A stretch of 48,523 nt of DNA from Welwitschia mirabilis (taxonomy: Eukaryota > Gnetophyta > Gnetopsida > Welwitschiales). The notes under the pieces are model-generated. The model saw nothing but the letters and a program-made list of their open reading frames with translations. It searched no databases and was not told the DNA's origin. The position numbers were made by a program, and so were the translations under genes. Each line of letters starts with the position of its first letter. Position 1 is the first letter of the stretch. This document shows positions 34,286-45,732 of the stretch, piece by piece. Location of the stretch: positions 162,516,200 to 162,564,722 of the forward strand of contig JBOZIK010000001.1 of assembly GCA_051453625.1 (NCBI GenBank), read 5' to 3'.

Positions 34286-34297
34286 ATGCTGCCCTGG

Positions 34298-34390
34298 GGT
34301 ATGTGCCACACTAAAGTGTGTGCCAAGAAGAAACATGTGCAATGAAGTTGAGGTATGTGTCAGGGAGCAGCATGTGCAATGAAGTTTTTA
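34298..34390. repeat. Short imperfect duplication
   Basis: Two copies of a stretch starting GGTATGTG and ending CATGTGCAATGAAGTT, ending near 34350 and 34387. The first copy contains the inverted pair CACACT-AA-AGTGTG (34307-34320). Confidence 0.6.
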
Positions 34391-34649
34391 TCATGCTTGA
34401 GGGCCACATTCATTTTCTATTTCTTTATTGGTTGAACCAATCACCATATTCTCATTTAGATTCAATATCTCTAATTTAATGAGAAATTCTTATGCTCTGC
34501 AAATATGTCCTCACTATCTATCTTATTAGGAAATCTCTCAATCTTCATTTCTTCTTTTCTCATCATTAACAGTGTTTCATCTATTCAAATTATTACTTAT
34601 CATCATCGTCATGACTACTACGATTGCTAAGAATGCCCTTTTCTGTAAC

Positions 34650-34815
34650 AAAGAAGGAAGGAAAAAAAATAGGCCTAGCAATCACCGTTGCGATTTACCT
34701 CTACATTCTTAGAGTTTCTCATACTCAAATGCACACTCCTTTGGGAATTCTTGACATCATTGTCAAAAGCAAACCTAATGCATTTTCTCTTTCTAAAATC
34801 ACCTCACAGTTACTC
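34650..34815 (+). pseudogene. Doubtful histone H2B-like relic
   Basis: The open stretch 34624-34836 contains LYILRVSHTQMHTPLGI and, 9 codons on, NAF. This resembles the helix-1 and loop region of plant H2B (IYI.KV..QVH..IGI...NSF), with one extra codon in two places. I count about nine identical positions over 35. The N-terminal Lys-rich tail is short, and the C-terminal half of H2B does not follow at the expected distance. It may be chance similarity in a hydrophobic ORF. Confidence 0.2.
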
Positions 34816-35931
34816 ATTGAGCACTTGTACATGTAGCTTTTACATAGCATCATGGACTATATGGTCACCATTTGCTTCTTTACTAAAAATAACTATGACA
34901 GAGGTGAGAGGAGATGTGGGCTAACAATAATGTTGAAGCACATGAAGAAACAGAAAACAAGTGAGGAGTTACTAAGACCAATTTTCATGCTTATAAACAA
35001 TGAGGTGATGATGGTACCCTGACATCTACATGTCGGCTGTAGAAATGATGCTTCTAAAACAAATACTACATGATTGGTTGGAGGAGAACTGTGTGAAGAT
35101 ACTGAGAAACTATAGAAAGGCTCATGCATTTCTAGTGCCTTACCACAACTCCATGACATGCTCTATTATAGGTATTGCCTTTAAACTCTCTTTTGTGTCT
35201 TCCATTTCTTTTCTTATTTCATTTATTTATTTACTCATTTCATATGCAGCTTTGTTTATTTACCCTTAAATGTTAGGACTTACTTATTTACTTTTGCTCA
35301 AAATAATGGCTCTATTTATCATAAACACATTATTCTGTACTCCTTTCTAGCAACTTCATGGAGTTGATTTGATACTTAAGATGTGTTAGGGTTTAATCTT
35401 AGGACTTTCATTCACAAGTAAAACTATTCATGAATTTATTCCCATCTTCGTAATGTTGTCATTGTTGATGTCTAAATCCTGAGATAGCAATAGATTTTGT
35501 CTTTACAATGAAAAATGACATTGCTTTTATTTTTCTATCTCTATTACCATTTAAATTAACGTAATAAAAAAGACGATGTTATTGTTATTGCAAGTTGCCA
35601 CATCGAAGATCGCAAATTCCATTATTCCTATTCATTGACCTATACGTCTCCCTCCTTTGAGCCTCTATAAGCATCTTGATTCTTGATGTTTCAATATTCA
35701 TAAGTGCATCTCTCAAAATTGCATTATAAGTCATTTCACATCCTATGATAAAGGCCATTTTACTTTATCTACTTGTAGTTTCATTTCTTAAAGTATTTCT
35801 TGCTTGATGGCTTACATAGGGATTTAAGCAGTGAATTCTATCTCAAACTTAATATTTTCACATTCCGTTTTCATGAATTCTTGTTCTTCCTCTATTTGAA
35901 CTCTGAAGGTTTTTGTGAAATGAAACAAATC
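34816..35931. other. No gene recognised
   Basis: Less AT-rich than its surroundings between 34900 and 35160. Open stretches on both strands (34893-35159 minus, 35030-35269 plus) overlap antiparallel and show no family motif. Confidence 0.4.
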
Positions 35932-36221
35932 TAATGCGGAATGATGTTACCCTGATAATTTTATTTTTAGATTTTTCTATTTGACATATATTATTATTTT
36001 CCTTTTTTTTTTTTACTCCCATATTATTTAGGGATTTCTGTTGAAAGGACCTATGTCCTATAAATAAGTGGCATATGTACTATTTAAGGCATCTAGAATT
36101 TTAATAATTACTATTATTCTCTCTATACCTTCATGCGTTCTTTTAGTTTTGGTTATTTTCTTTTGCAGCAATCTAGTTCTTAGTGCATATTATGAACGAA
36201 TTCTTTCGATGTCTTACTCCA
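35932..36221 (+). repeat. 5' LTR of the Reina-like element
   Basis: It starts TAATGCGGAATGATGTTACC (first dinucleotide decayed from TG) and ends TTACTCCA. A TATA box, TATAAATA, lies at 36059-36066, just after a near-palindrome GGACCTATGTCC. It matches 37639-37924 along its whole length. Confidence 0.88.
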
Positions 36222-36223
36222 CT

Positions 36224-36235
36224 TGGTATCAAAGC
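36224..36235 (+). other. Primer-binding site of the Reina-like element
   Basis: TGGTATCAAAGC, one base from the initiator Met tRNA complement, two bases after the LTR end. Confidence 0.9.
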
Positions 36236-36259
36236 AGGTAATACCCTACATGGTAACTA

Positions 36260-36990
36260 ATGACAGATCCTAACAGTACCATCATCTAGGTACTCCAGAT
36301 GATGCAGCAATAGATGTAACAATAAATGTAGTAAGAGAGCAAATAGAAAGCACAAGTTCTTGAGGCCCTCTTAAATCTGAGCATTTACTCTAGGGAATGG
36401 GCAAATCTACCACCCCCAGAAGTCTACCTTAAAGGTTCTGATGAAGAGAAAACATTGGATGCCATATCAGTGTCACAGTTAAAAAACAACTATCTGAAGA
36501 TCTAGGTAGACATTTCCATCTTCTCTAAATCTCTATATATCGAAGATTTTCTTGACTAGATTTCTGAAGTTGAAAAATATTTAAACTGATGAACATCCTT
36601 GAGGAAACATAAGTGAGGTACATCACATTCAAACTAAAAGGTACCACCTTATCTTAGTGGGATAATGTTTAAGCTACTTGATGCTATCAAATGGATCAAC
36701 CAATCCAAAATTAATTGAAGATGAGGTAATTGATGTTTGTGTGTTTCCCACCCATTGATTATGAGTAGGCCCTATATTCATAGTACTAGAATTGTTGTCA
36801 GCTATTATGATCTATAACTAAGTACATCAAGGAATTCATGAGATTAGCCTCTTAAAATCACCTGACTAAATCTAATGGGCAAAAGTTCATACTATGTCCT
36901 TTCCCAAATGAGAATCAGCATATGATAGCTAAGGAGAAAGGGAAGAAGATCATGTTATGCTCTCAAGATGATTTCTTAGCTGAGGTAAAA
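36260..36990 (+). pseudogene. gag: Reina-like gag relic
   Basis: A candidate ATG at 36260 gives MTDPNSTII before a stop. PPPEVYLKGSDEEKTLDA follows near 36410, then IEDFLD-stop-ISEVEKYL near 36540. VRYITFKLKGTTLS with WDNV at about 36616-36668 matches the gypsy gag core (KV......LKG.A..WW). FPPIDYE near 36749 and SITKYIKEFMRLAS near 36812 continue it. Stops replace many Trp and Gln codons. No zinc knuckle is found before the pre-RT spacer, so part of gag and protease is deleted. Confidence 0.75.
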
Positions 36991-37638
36991 CATTGCTTAA
37001 TGATATTTGCTATGGTAATAAAGAAGGATGAATCATAGCTTATGGAGACTCCACCAAATCTGCAAGACATTTTAATGGAATTTAAGGACATCATGTTCTT
37101 AGAGATTCTCGATGGTCTCCCTTTCATGAAAGACATTCAACATCAAATTGCTTTTATGCTAGGATCCAACCTTTCGAACCTACTCTGTTACTACATGAGT
37201 CCTGCAGAGCATGTGATCTTACAAGGAATGATTGAAGATCTACTCAAGAAAGGTGTCATCCAAGAGAAAAAGAGCCCCTGTGTAGTTTCAACCCTTTTGG
37301 TTTTGAAGAAGGATAAGACTTGACATATGTATATTGACAATAGATCTATCATCCCTTACAAGAAGACTTCCAATGTCTCTCACATTGCTAACCTATTTTT
37401 CTGGAAGATTGTTTATTTACATAGTGTACCTAAAACAATTACTTCTAATAGGGATACAAAATTATTATCCCACTTCTAGCATACTTTATAAAGGCTCTTC
37501 TAGACCGATCTAGCCATCTCGTGTACATTCAACGTTGCTGATCTAGTCAAATATCACTCTCTTGATGAGCCTCTATATCATACTGAGAACTCATGGACGA
37601 GTTTCTTTTAAGTGGGAAAGAATGACGTGGAACAAATT
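36991..37638 (+). pseudogene. pol: Fused RT start and integrase relic of the Reina-like element
   Basis: ORF 37042-37323 encodes the RT N-terminus: DGLPFMKDIQHQIAF, MSPAEHVILQGMIEDLLKKG, VIQEKKSPCVVSTLLVLKKD. After one stop, HMYIDNRSI (RT) runs in frame into [19 protein letters not shown] (integrase), so the RT palm, RNase H and integrase start are missing. [20 protein letters not shown] keeps the integrase core Asp. A second jump near 37520 leads to TFNVADLVKYHSLDEPLYHT, and pol ends NDVEQI directly at the 3' LTR (37621-37638). Confidence 0.85.
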
Positions 37639-37924
37639 TGATGAAAAATGATGTTACCCTAATAGTTTTATTTTTAAATTTTACTATTCAGCATATATTG
37701 CTATTTTCCTTTTTTTTTGTCGTATATTGTTTATGGATTTCTGTTGAAAGGACATATGTCCTATAAATAAGTGGTGTATGTACTGTTTAAGGCATTTAGA
37801 ATTTTAATAATCAATATTATTCTCTCCACATCTTTGTGTATTATTTTAGTTTTAGTTATTTTCTTTTGTAGTCATCCAGTTCTTAGTATGTGATGTGAAT
37901 GAATTCTTCCACTGTCCTACTCCA
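37639..37924 (+). repeat. 3' LTR of the Reina-like element
   Basis: It starts TGATGAAAAATGATGTTACC and ends CCTACTCCA. A perfect 12-bp palindrome GGACATATGTCC (37750-37761) abuts the TATA box TATAAATA (37762-37769). It differs from the 5' copy by scattered substitutions and small indels. Confidence 0.88.
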
Positions 37925-38640
37925 TTTTATTGTCCAAGGGATATGAAATTGACTTTATCAGATAACTTTACAAAGTGATTCTACTAGATTTTTTTCTTTA
38001 AAGGAAAAAAACAATTTTTGGATCATGATCTTACAAAAATTTGCTACTTTAAGAATGGAGTTTGTGAAAATACTTTTTGCAATGGTTTTTAGAGTCACTT
38101 CCTTTTAAAGCTAAACAAAAGACGAAATACTCTATCTTTTTGCATCATTCTGCATGTCTCTTGCTAGATTTTTTAAAAAATTTTTTAAAGTATAATTTGA
38201 TATTGCAATGCATGCTCGGCATAGCCAGTGTATCTTTTAGAAACTACAGAATTATAAAGAACAAAGAAATGGATTCATTCGGGATTTAAAGATATTATGT
38301 CATGAGGCCTTCCTAATCAATGCACATGTTCATGCCATTAAATTAAGCTAGAGTTTCCAAATGTATGAATAGGTAGTAATCTAAATCTTAAAAATAAAAA
38401 AATGGAACTATTTATATTCGATAGATTTAGTTTATGCTAACATATTCGATGAGGGTATTTACTATAGGATCATTGCAAGGTCTAATATCTCACCTTATTT
38501 CTTAGAATCCTTCTAGTTTTGCTATGTTTTGAAAACTTCCAAAATTATAAGTTACTTAATCATGTCTATGAATCCTTTGAGCATTTGATATATAAAAGAA
38601 ATTAATATTTTCTATAAAATGGTAGAAAGTAAATGAATAA
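37925..38640. other. No gene recognised
   Basis: AT-rich flanking DNA. The 70-codon open stretch at 38077-38289 shows no family motif. Confidence 0.5.
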
Positions 38641-39360
38641 ATTATATAAAATGAGGAAGAGAAAGAATAAAAGGATAAATGTATTAAAAAAAGGTATTAA
38701 GTAAAAGAATAAATACAAAGATAAAGTAAGACATAATAAAGGGATATATAGTTAAAAAGGGTAGGGATCAGGAGGAGAAAACAGAAACTAAAGTAATAAA
38801 TTAAGGAATAAAAGAATTATGATATATAATAATATATAAAAAAATAGCAAAAGAGGAGCACATATTAAAAAAAAAAAATACTAGAAAAGATAAAGGTTAA
38901 AGAATGAAGAGTAGTAAAGCAAGGAAAAAAAGAAAGGAATGGTAGTAATATAGGAAAGTAGGAGAAAGATAAATATGTAATAGTAAATAAATATAGAATA
39001 TAACAATTATACAGATAAAAAGTATACAAAATAAGTAATATGATAAAGTAGGAATGAAGAAAGAATATAAGAAGGATATGCATAGATAATAGTAAGAAGT
39101 GAAGTTAACAAAAAATAAAAAAAGAAAAAAAAGAAAACATGTAATGGATATATAATATGTAGAGAATATAATAAATCATTAATATAGAAAAATGAAAGGA
39201 TAGGATTAGAGTAAAGATAATATGAAGATGTAATAAGAAAGAATAATAAGGTAGAAATTAAAAAAAAAGTTGCAAGAATAAAGGATCAGGTAAAAAAGAG
39301 GAAAAGAAGGTAGAAGATAAAATAAAATTAAAACAAATAGAGGGTATAAATTGATGATAC
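38641..39360 (+). other. Purine-rich tract with almost no C
   Basis: By hand count only 21 of 720 plus-strand bases are C (2.9 percent), while G remains frequent in AGG, GAA and AAG words. The tract has no tandem period that I can see. No ORF is meaningful; the 72-codon minus-strand stretch at 38865-39083 is a by-product of the bias. Confidence 0.85.
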
Positions 39361-40732
39361 TTTATTTTTTTTACAGAGTTTAGGCATTGTAGTTGTACTA
39401 AAAATAATTATCGATCTTTTAAAAAATTAAGATCTACATCTTTTAGGAATCTATTACTAAAGTCCTAACTTTATTACCTTTCATATCCATGATCTCTATT
39501 TTCTAGTTCTATTAAATCTATCTTATTTCATAGAAAATGTAATCATTAAAGTTTGCTTCTAGTTCTCTTTAATGATATTTGTATGTTGCTTATTTGATAT
39601 TGCATATGTTGATCAGCCTTTTGTATTAACTTATAAATTTATAAGTATGAATGTTTATTGATAGTTAGCCATAAAAGTCTTGAAGTTTTGTGAAGCCAGC
39701 TAATATTTTATGTAATAGATTATATTTTTCTCAACTAATGGGTTTCCATATCCTATTTATATGTTATTTTGACAAAATTTCTTTAGTATCTACTAGAAGA
39801 ATACTAAGGTTTTATTTAGGTTCTAAAATATTATGAAGTCAATAATTTTATTTAACTTTTGGCCTTTAAGTGTAATAAACATAAATATTTTAAAGGTAAT
39901 AAAAGGTAATTGGATGAAAATAATATCATGGTCTTAATTTATTTATGTTGTCATTTACAAGCTTATATATAGTATTTTTATTATAAGTCAGTATGCCTAA
40001 CTACTAATCTTTTACTATGGACTCTTTTCATGCCATTATTAGTAAGGTTACTTTACATGTGTTATTTATAAATATAGTAAAGCTCTTACTATTAGTTCTT
40101 GTTATATGTTAATACCCATATTTTTATAGGTCCATAATGGGTATTCTAATATAATGGAGGAAATATTTAATAAGCTTAAAGACTTTTTCTTTTAGACTTC
40201 CAGATGGGTTCCTTAGGAAACATATTTATGACAATTATTCTAGTGAAATGCTTTTATCGCTCTTAGGTACCTATAGGAACTAATCTATATTTAATTATAG
40301 ATATCAATGGGTATATTCTCTAATGATCATAAATGATTTTAGTGTGATTCAGTGAAAACATGTTATGCATACTATAATTTCATAGTAATTCAGGTTTAGC
40401 ATAATTCTTAATGATCACGGTTTCTTTGAGTGCACTTAAATGCATTCAAGGTATGCATTCTTAAATTGTATTTCTTACATATTTAAGCATATGAATTGAA
40501 TGTTACAAGTAGTAAGAGATAGATTGAGCATATTATGGAATGAAATATGATTTTTATAATGGAAAGAATGTATTATCCCCTCCCAATGGCAACCACCAAG
40601 ATGTTATAGTAAGATATGAGGGGGCTTCTTATGCTTGGTGATGGTGGATTACTAATGAATAATTATGGTCAAGTAACCAGGGGGTTCATTATTTATAAAA
40701 ATAAAGAAAGAAAAGAAAAGAAAAAAAAGATA
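39361..40732. other. AT-rich, no gene recognised
   Basis: No coding or repeat signal on either strand. It ends in an A/G-rich run just before the gap. Confidence 0.5.
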
Positions 40733-40842
40733 NNNNNNNNNNNNNNNNNNNNNNNNNNNNNNNNNNNNNNNNNNNNNNNNNNNNNNNNNNNNNNNNNNNN
40801 NNNNNNNNNNNNNNNNNNNNNNNNNNNNNNNNNNNNNNNNNN
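40733..40842. other. Assembly gap, 110 N
   Basis: One hundred and ten Ns following an AAAG-rich low-complexity run, the likely cause of the break. Confidence 0.95.
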
Positions 40843-41027
40843 TTTAGATACCTGTGTTGATTTTGTATTGCATCATTTTAAATGCATTTTTGAGTATGCC
40901 TTGTGGGAGATTAAATGCATTTCTAAGTTGTCTTATGCAATAGGGAATACATGGTTGAGTTGCATCATAGCACTAAAATTTTAAATATTGCATACTTGCA
41001 CTACCTTTGTAGTGGATCATGCACTTG

Positions 41028-41048
41028 ATCAGTGCATGCCTACTAATA
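41028..41048. other. Inverted repeat with eight-pair stem
   Basis: CATGCACT-TGATC-AGTGCATG, a perfect eight-base inverted repeat with a five-base loop. Confidence 0.8.
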
Positions 41049-41336
41049 TGAACCACCTTGATCTATCTTATGCTCATGTGTATTGGTAGAAACTAGAACG
41101 AGATCCAAGATAGAACTACATATGGTCTGAGATCCTCTGGATGAGGATACATAGGCATGGTTGATTAGTTGTTGGTACATACAACCATTCGACTACTCCC
41201 TATACATTCCTTATGTGTGCTATTCATTGAAATCTTAACTAATGGTATATCAATCCACAACTATTAAATATCTACTTGTAAATTAATTAAATAATTGATT
41301 AGAACATTTTAATTTATAGAGTTGAGTAAGTGGATA

Positions 41337-41364
41337 AGGAAACCTATCGTCACATAGGTTTCCT
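41337..41364. other. Perfect 11-bp inverted repeat (hairpin)
   Basis: AGGAAACCTAT-CGTCAC-ATAGGTTTCCT: eleven perfect pairs around a six-base loop. No U run follows and no coding context suggests a terminator. It lies 63 bp before a tandem duplication. Confidence 0.85.
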
Positions 41365-41426
41365 GATGTGAATCCTATTGGTAAATCTCTTAACAATATT
41401 CATTTGAAATAAAATGTATTAAAAAA

Positions 41427-41661
41427 AAAGGCCTATACTAAGTTGTATCATAACACTGCATGTGTAATAAAATATTATAATAACTAGTAAAAATGATTAG
41501 ACTTTGGAATAAAGAATGAATTTTTCAAGATGATTATCTATTAGAAAGGCCTATTCTAGGTTGGGTCATGACACTGCATGTGTAATAGAAGAGTATATTA
41601 ACTAAGAACAATGGTTAGACTTTGGAATAAAGAATGATTTTATCAAGATGATTATCTATTG
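41427..41661. repeat. 117-bp tandem duplication
   Basis: Two units start near AAAGGCCTAT at 41427 and 41544. Shared blocks include ACACTGCATGTGTAATA, TTAGACTTTGGAATAAAG and AAGATGATTATCTATT. Differences are scattered substitutions. Confidence 0.85.
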
Positions 41662-44148
41662 GAAAGTGCATCCCTAAACTTAAATAATGAGCAATCAATA
41701 TCAACACTTAGCTCACTATTAAAATAATCTACGGATTTTTACATTATGTTTTATTTGGAATTTTCATCCCTCCACTTATTACCAATCAGTATGAATTAAT
41801 TATATATAAAAACTATGAAAAGTAACATTGTATGTTATGATGAAATCAACTTAAAACAAAATAAGTATAGTAGCTTTAGACTAGTAAAAATGCCATACAT
41901 GTTATATCATTAATAATAAATATGAACTTTTATAACATAATAAGAATACTTAATAAATATCCTATATATTATTCAACATACCTAACTAATTCTTAAATAA
42001 AAACTTCTTTTTTATTTCCTACCTTAAAAAAATCCTTTTCTATTTACCAATGTGAGTGGAATTGAGGAGGAATTAATAGGCTTTCAGAAGGAAAGTATAT
42101 TTATGTCTTAAAACTTTCACTATTAATGAAAGTTTGAAAATATTATGCTTTTTATAGAAATATATCTTATATTTTTATTTGAAAGCTTGAAAACATTAAA
42201 ACATGCTAAATGAATTTTGAAAATATTAAATTTAAAATATATCTTTGATATGCCTTATCATTGCAAAATATGATGGAATGTTAGATCCCCAAAACAAGTA
42301 TGAAAACATAGGCTATAGTATAAAAAGAAAGACATGTTAACTAGTACCCCATAAGTATAAATAATCTAATGATTACTAGATCATTAGATAAGAAAAATAA
42401 AACAACATAGTTTTAAAATAAAAAATCCCTACAAAAGTTAGATGAAATAAAATTCAAGGTTTTTTTATTATCTCTCAAGGAAAGAAAGATTGAATTATTT
42501 TATTTATTACTTTGAATGATATCTAATGGCTAAATGGAATGTGAGGAGGCTCAGTCAATGAAGATTCCTTAAAGAAAACCCTCAAAACTAAATACAATTC
42601 ATTAGACTAGTGCTCAAGATTGTAAAAAACATAATTTACCTCAAGCTCAACATTCTCCAATTGAGTTCATATCTTAAGTGCAACAGCAATAGAATAGTAG
42701 ATTTTTCCTAAAAATATAGAAAATAAAAAAGTTTTGCATTCTTAAAAAAAAATTATAATGAAATTAATGTAGGTAATGTAAAATGCAAGATCACATGCAA
42801 AGTCAAATGAATGTATTAGCTTTTAATGAATTAGTATTATTTCTAAAAGCTATAATTTTTTTATTTTTTAAGTGTATATAAAGATCATTACTAGCCTTTA
42901 TCTAACAATGGTAAAAGGACATGTTACAAATGTATGCTTAAATGATTTCTTTTCTCTCCATATAAGTTAAAAAAATGGAGTGCAACTTGAGCTTGCAAAG
43001 AGAACTATGTAAAGGAAATATTTCATAAATAATACTATTAAAGTTATGATATTTTATTCTAGAGTAATAATTTATCTTTTCATGTGTACTAGAGCACCAC
43101 ATTATTAGATTATTTTCTTATTGTTTCAATAGCTAAATGTGGTCTTTGTGGTAAATATATTAAAAAAAATCTTTATTATATGAATAAATATTTTTTTAGG
43201 AGTTAGTTAAATATTTATGTTTTAAGATATGAAATGTTGAGTTATGTTCTCAAGAAACTTTTGGTTAAGATGTTAGTAAACCTAATTCACATAAGGAGTA
43301 AAAATAAATGCTAGATTTGCTACATATAAGTGGTAAAAATGCAAAGATTAGAGTATTATGGAAATAAAAAAAGAAAAAAAGACCTTCATTAGTAGCTCAA
43401 AATTTATCTTATCAATTTAATAACTAATGAGGAGTTAGCCAAAATAAAATCTAATTAGCAAAAATGTGATTGTTATTATGCTAAAAGTTATTTTCTTAAA
43501 AGTAGGATGTACTAGCAAAGATTTTAGGATTTTACTTCTGAATAATTTTGAAATTTCCTTAAAAGGAATAATTATCATAATTAAATCAATAGAATAATAT
43601 CAAAAAAGATTCTAATCTTGATAATATTTTGGATATTTTGACTAACCATTTTAGGTCTTTAAATTAGAAGAATTTAATTTTGCAAAGTTTGATAGCATTG
43701 CTAGCTTCATTTTTAAAGTTTAGAAGAAAGAACATCTTAGATTTCTTAAGAGATATTATTAAAGAATAAACCAGAGATCTTACTTTGGCATGTTCAGCAT
43801 TAAGACTCTAAGCTTTGATGGCATATTAGTGGAATTTATAAAGAGTATTAAAATAGTATTAGTAATGATTACTTTTAGGTATTAAAAGAAGTCATATCTA
43901 GGCATTTAAGTAGGATCTAATTTAAATAAAATAATAATCAACCTCCTTCTTAAATTTGATATGAAAATGTAACCAATGATTAAAGGCTAGTAGCATTAGT
44001 AGATGCTTGTTATAAGATCTAGGAAAACTTTCTTATAAAACAAATATAGAGAAGTATTCTAAACATTATTAGAAAAAATAAAATAGGTTTTACTGCTAAA
44101 TAATATAAATGGATTCTAATAATATTCAAGATAACATTTTCATTAAAT
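41662..44148. other. AT-rich, no gene recognised
   Basis: No protein or RNA motif was recognised on either strand. The only local signals are homopolymer A and T runs. Confidence 0.5.
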
Positions 44149-44202
44149 TTGACTATGCCAAGATACATGATTATATTGACTATGCTAAGATACATGATCA
44201 TA
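44149..44202 (+). repeat. 27-bp tandem duplication, faint LINE-like reading
   Basis: Two units, TTGACTATGCCAAGATACAT plus seven bases, differ at two positions (44149-44175 and 44176-44202). In one frame the duplicated text gives FDYAKIHDYI then DYAKIHDHILWKII, faintly like the D..KAYD...W block of plant LINE reverse transcriptase. No other LINE block was found nearby, so only the duplication is firm. Confidence 0.7.
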
Positions 44203-45134
44203 TCCTCTGGAAAATCATTCTAAGTTTAAAAAAAATATTGGAATTATTTCTAGGTTTTTCCATAGGATAAAATATATTTTTCTTGATTCTCATATGTAGA
44301 AATTATCATATAAGTTTTTAATAATCTTTCTTTAGAAATATAAATATGATAGAGTTACTTTTTCTATTTTTCATCTTAATTAATTATTAAATTATTTCAT
44401 TAAGGAAGCCTTAGAAGATGGATTGTTGAAAAGAAGAAGAATCAGTTGTGATTCGACATGTAACATAAATTAATACTTTGCTAATGATTCATTTTTTAAA
44501 TAAAGAATTAAAAAAATATAGTGATAGGCTTATTAAGATAATTGATTAAGATTACACACTTTTAAGATCCAAGATTAATTAGGGTCAGTATTCTAAATAT
44601 AACAACAGCATAAAGCCTAGAATATTATTTGATAGGTAGCATCATTAAAATTCTAGGTATAACATTCTCATGTAATAACCTTATTCCTTGGAAGAAAACT
44701 CTTAATTAAGTTAGGAATCAAATAAGTAAATTAAAGTAAAGAAAATTTCTTATGTAAGAAATTATTGGTATTGAACGCTATTATTTTCAGTACTCATGTT
44801 TTTAATTTCATTTCCTCCCTATATTTAATCATTATTAAAGCTTAAATCTTAATTAAAGAGATTTACATGGTTGGCTTTAGAAGGTAGACAAGGTTTTAAT
44901 AAAGTTAATTAAAAAATATCTTACCTTCTAAGTATAAAAGAATGATTTAAATTCATTTATATCTTTTAGCAAGTACATTGTCTATGCCCTAAATGGATTA
45001 TAAATTCTTTCTTGTAGTATAATGATGTTTATGATCTATTATTTACAAGACTTAAAAGAGTGTAACTATAAGAATAATAAGATACAAAAAGGACCAAACC
45101 CTCTAAATTATATCATATGAACTTAGTTATATTA
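44203..45134. other. AT-rich, no gene recognised
   Basis: No coding or repeat signal up to the gap. Confidence 0.5.
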
Positions 45135-45552
45135 NNNNNNNNNNNNNNNNNNNNNNNNNNNNNNNNNNNNNNNNNNNNNNNNNNNNNNNNNNNNNNNNNN
45201 NNNNNNNNNNNNNNNNNNNNNNNNNNNNNNNNNNNNNNNNNNNNNNNNNNNNNNNNNNNNNNNNNNNNNNNNNNNNNNNNNNNNNNNNNNNNNNNNNNNN
45301 NNNNNNNNNNNNNNNNNNNNNNNNNNNNNNNNNNNNNNNNNNNNNNNNNNNNNNNNNNNNNNNNNNNNNNNNNNNNNNNNNNNNNNNNNNNNNNNNNNNN
45401 NNNNNNNNNNNNNNNNNNNNNNNNNNNNNNNNNNNNNNNNNNNNNNNNNNNNNNNNNNNNNNNNNNNNNNNNNNNNNNNNNNNNNNNNNNNNNNNNNNNN
45501 NNNNNNNNNNNNNNNNNNNNNNNNNNNNNNNNNNNNNNNNNNNNNNNNNNNN
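45135..45552. other. Assembly gap, 418 N
   Basis: The largest gap in the window. Its right flank runs within 30 bp into a 75-bp tandem repeat, so the missing sequence may include more units. Confidence 0.95.
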
Positions 45553-45581
45553 TTATATTAGGAGATATACACATATTCAAA

Positions 45582-45732
45582 GGTATTTTGATAACATAGA
45601 GAATGATTTATAATTTCATTGATTAGAGTTCATTGAAATTTTCTAGTTTTTTTTTGGGTATTTTGCTAACATATAGTATGATTCATAATTTCATTGATTA
45701 AAATTCATTGAAAATTGCTATTTTTTTTCTTC
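45582..45732. repeat. 75-bp tandem repeat, two units
   Basis: Units start GGTATTTTG at 45582 and 45657. Both contain a run ending TAATTTCATTGATTA and then TTCATTGAAA, and end in a T run. Confidence 0.85.

Larger units (their letters stand above)
35932..37924 (+). mobile_element. Reina-like Ty3/gypsy element, internally deleted
   Basis: Two similar LTRs of about 290 bp flank a primer-binding site, a gag relic and a fused RT-integrase relic, giving a 1993-bp element. Intact gypsy elements have about 4 kb of coding sequence, so most of pol is missing. Short LTRs and the style of RT and integrase fit the Reina group of chromoviruses. The coding text reads straight from RT into integrase at about 37347-37351, then jumps to the pol C-terminus near 37520. 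No clear target duplication: AAATC left, TTTTA right. Confidence 0.85.

Noticed and set aside
34893-35269. Antiparallel overlapping ORFs as genes
   Set aside because: Both are short, lack family motifs and are typical of chance open frames in a slightly less AT-rich patch.
40616-40984. 122-codon open stretch
   Set aside because: It crosses the 110-N gap and has no family motif on either side.
41337-41364. Helitron 3' end or transcription terminator
   Set aside because: No CTRR end follows the hairpin, there is no T run, and no Helitron protein or 5' end was seen.
44140-44260. LINE reverse transcriptase fragment
   Set aside because: Only one short block (DYAKIHDHILW) resembles LINE RT and it comes from a local duplication; upstream and downstream RT blocks were not found.
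45113-45599. Open reading frames of about 155-160 codons on both strands
   Set aside because: They are created by reading through the 418-N gap and contain almost no real sequence.
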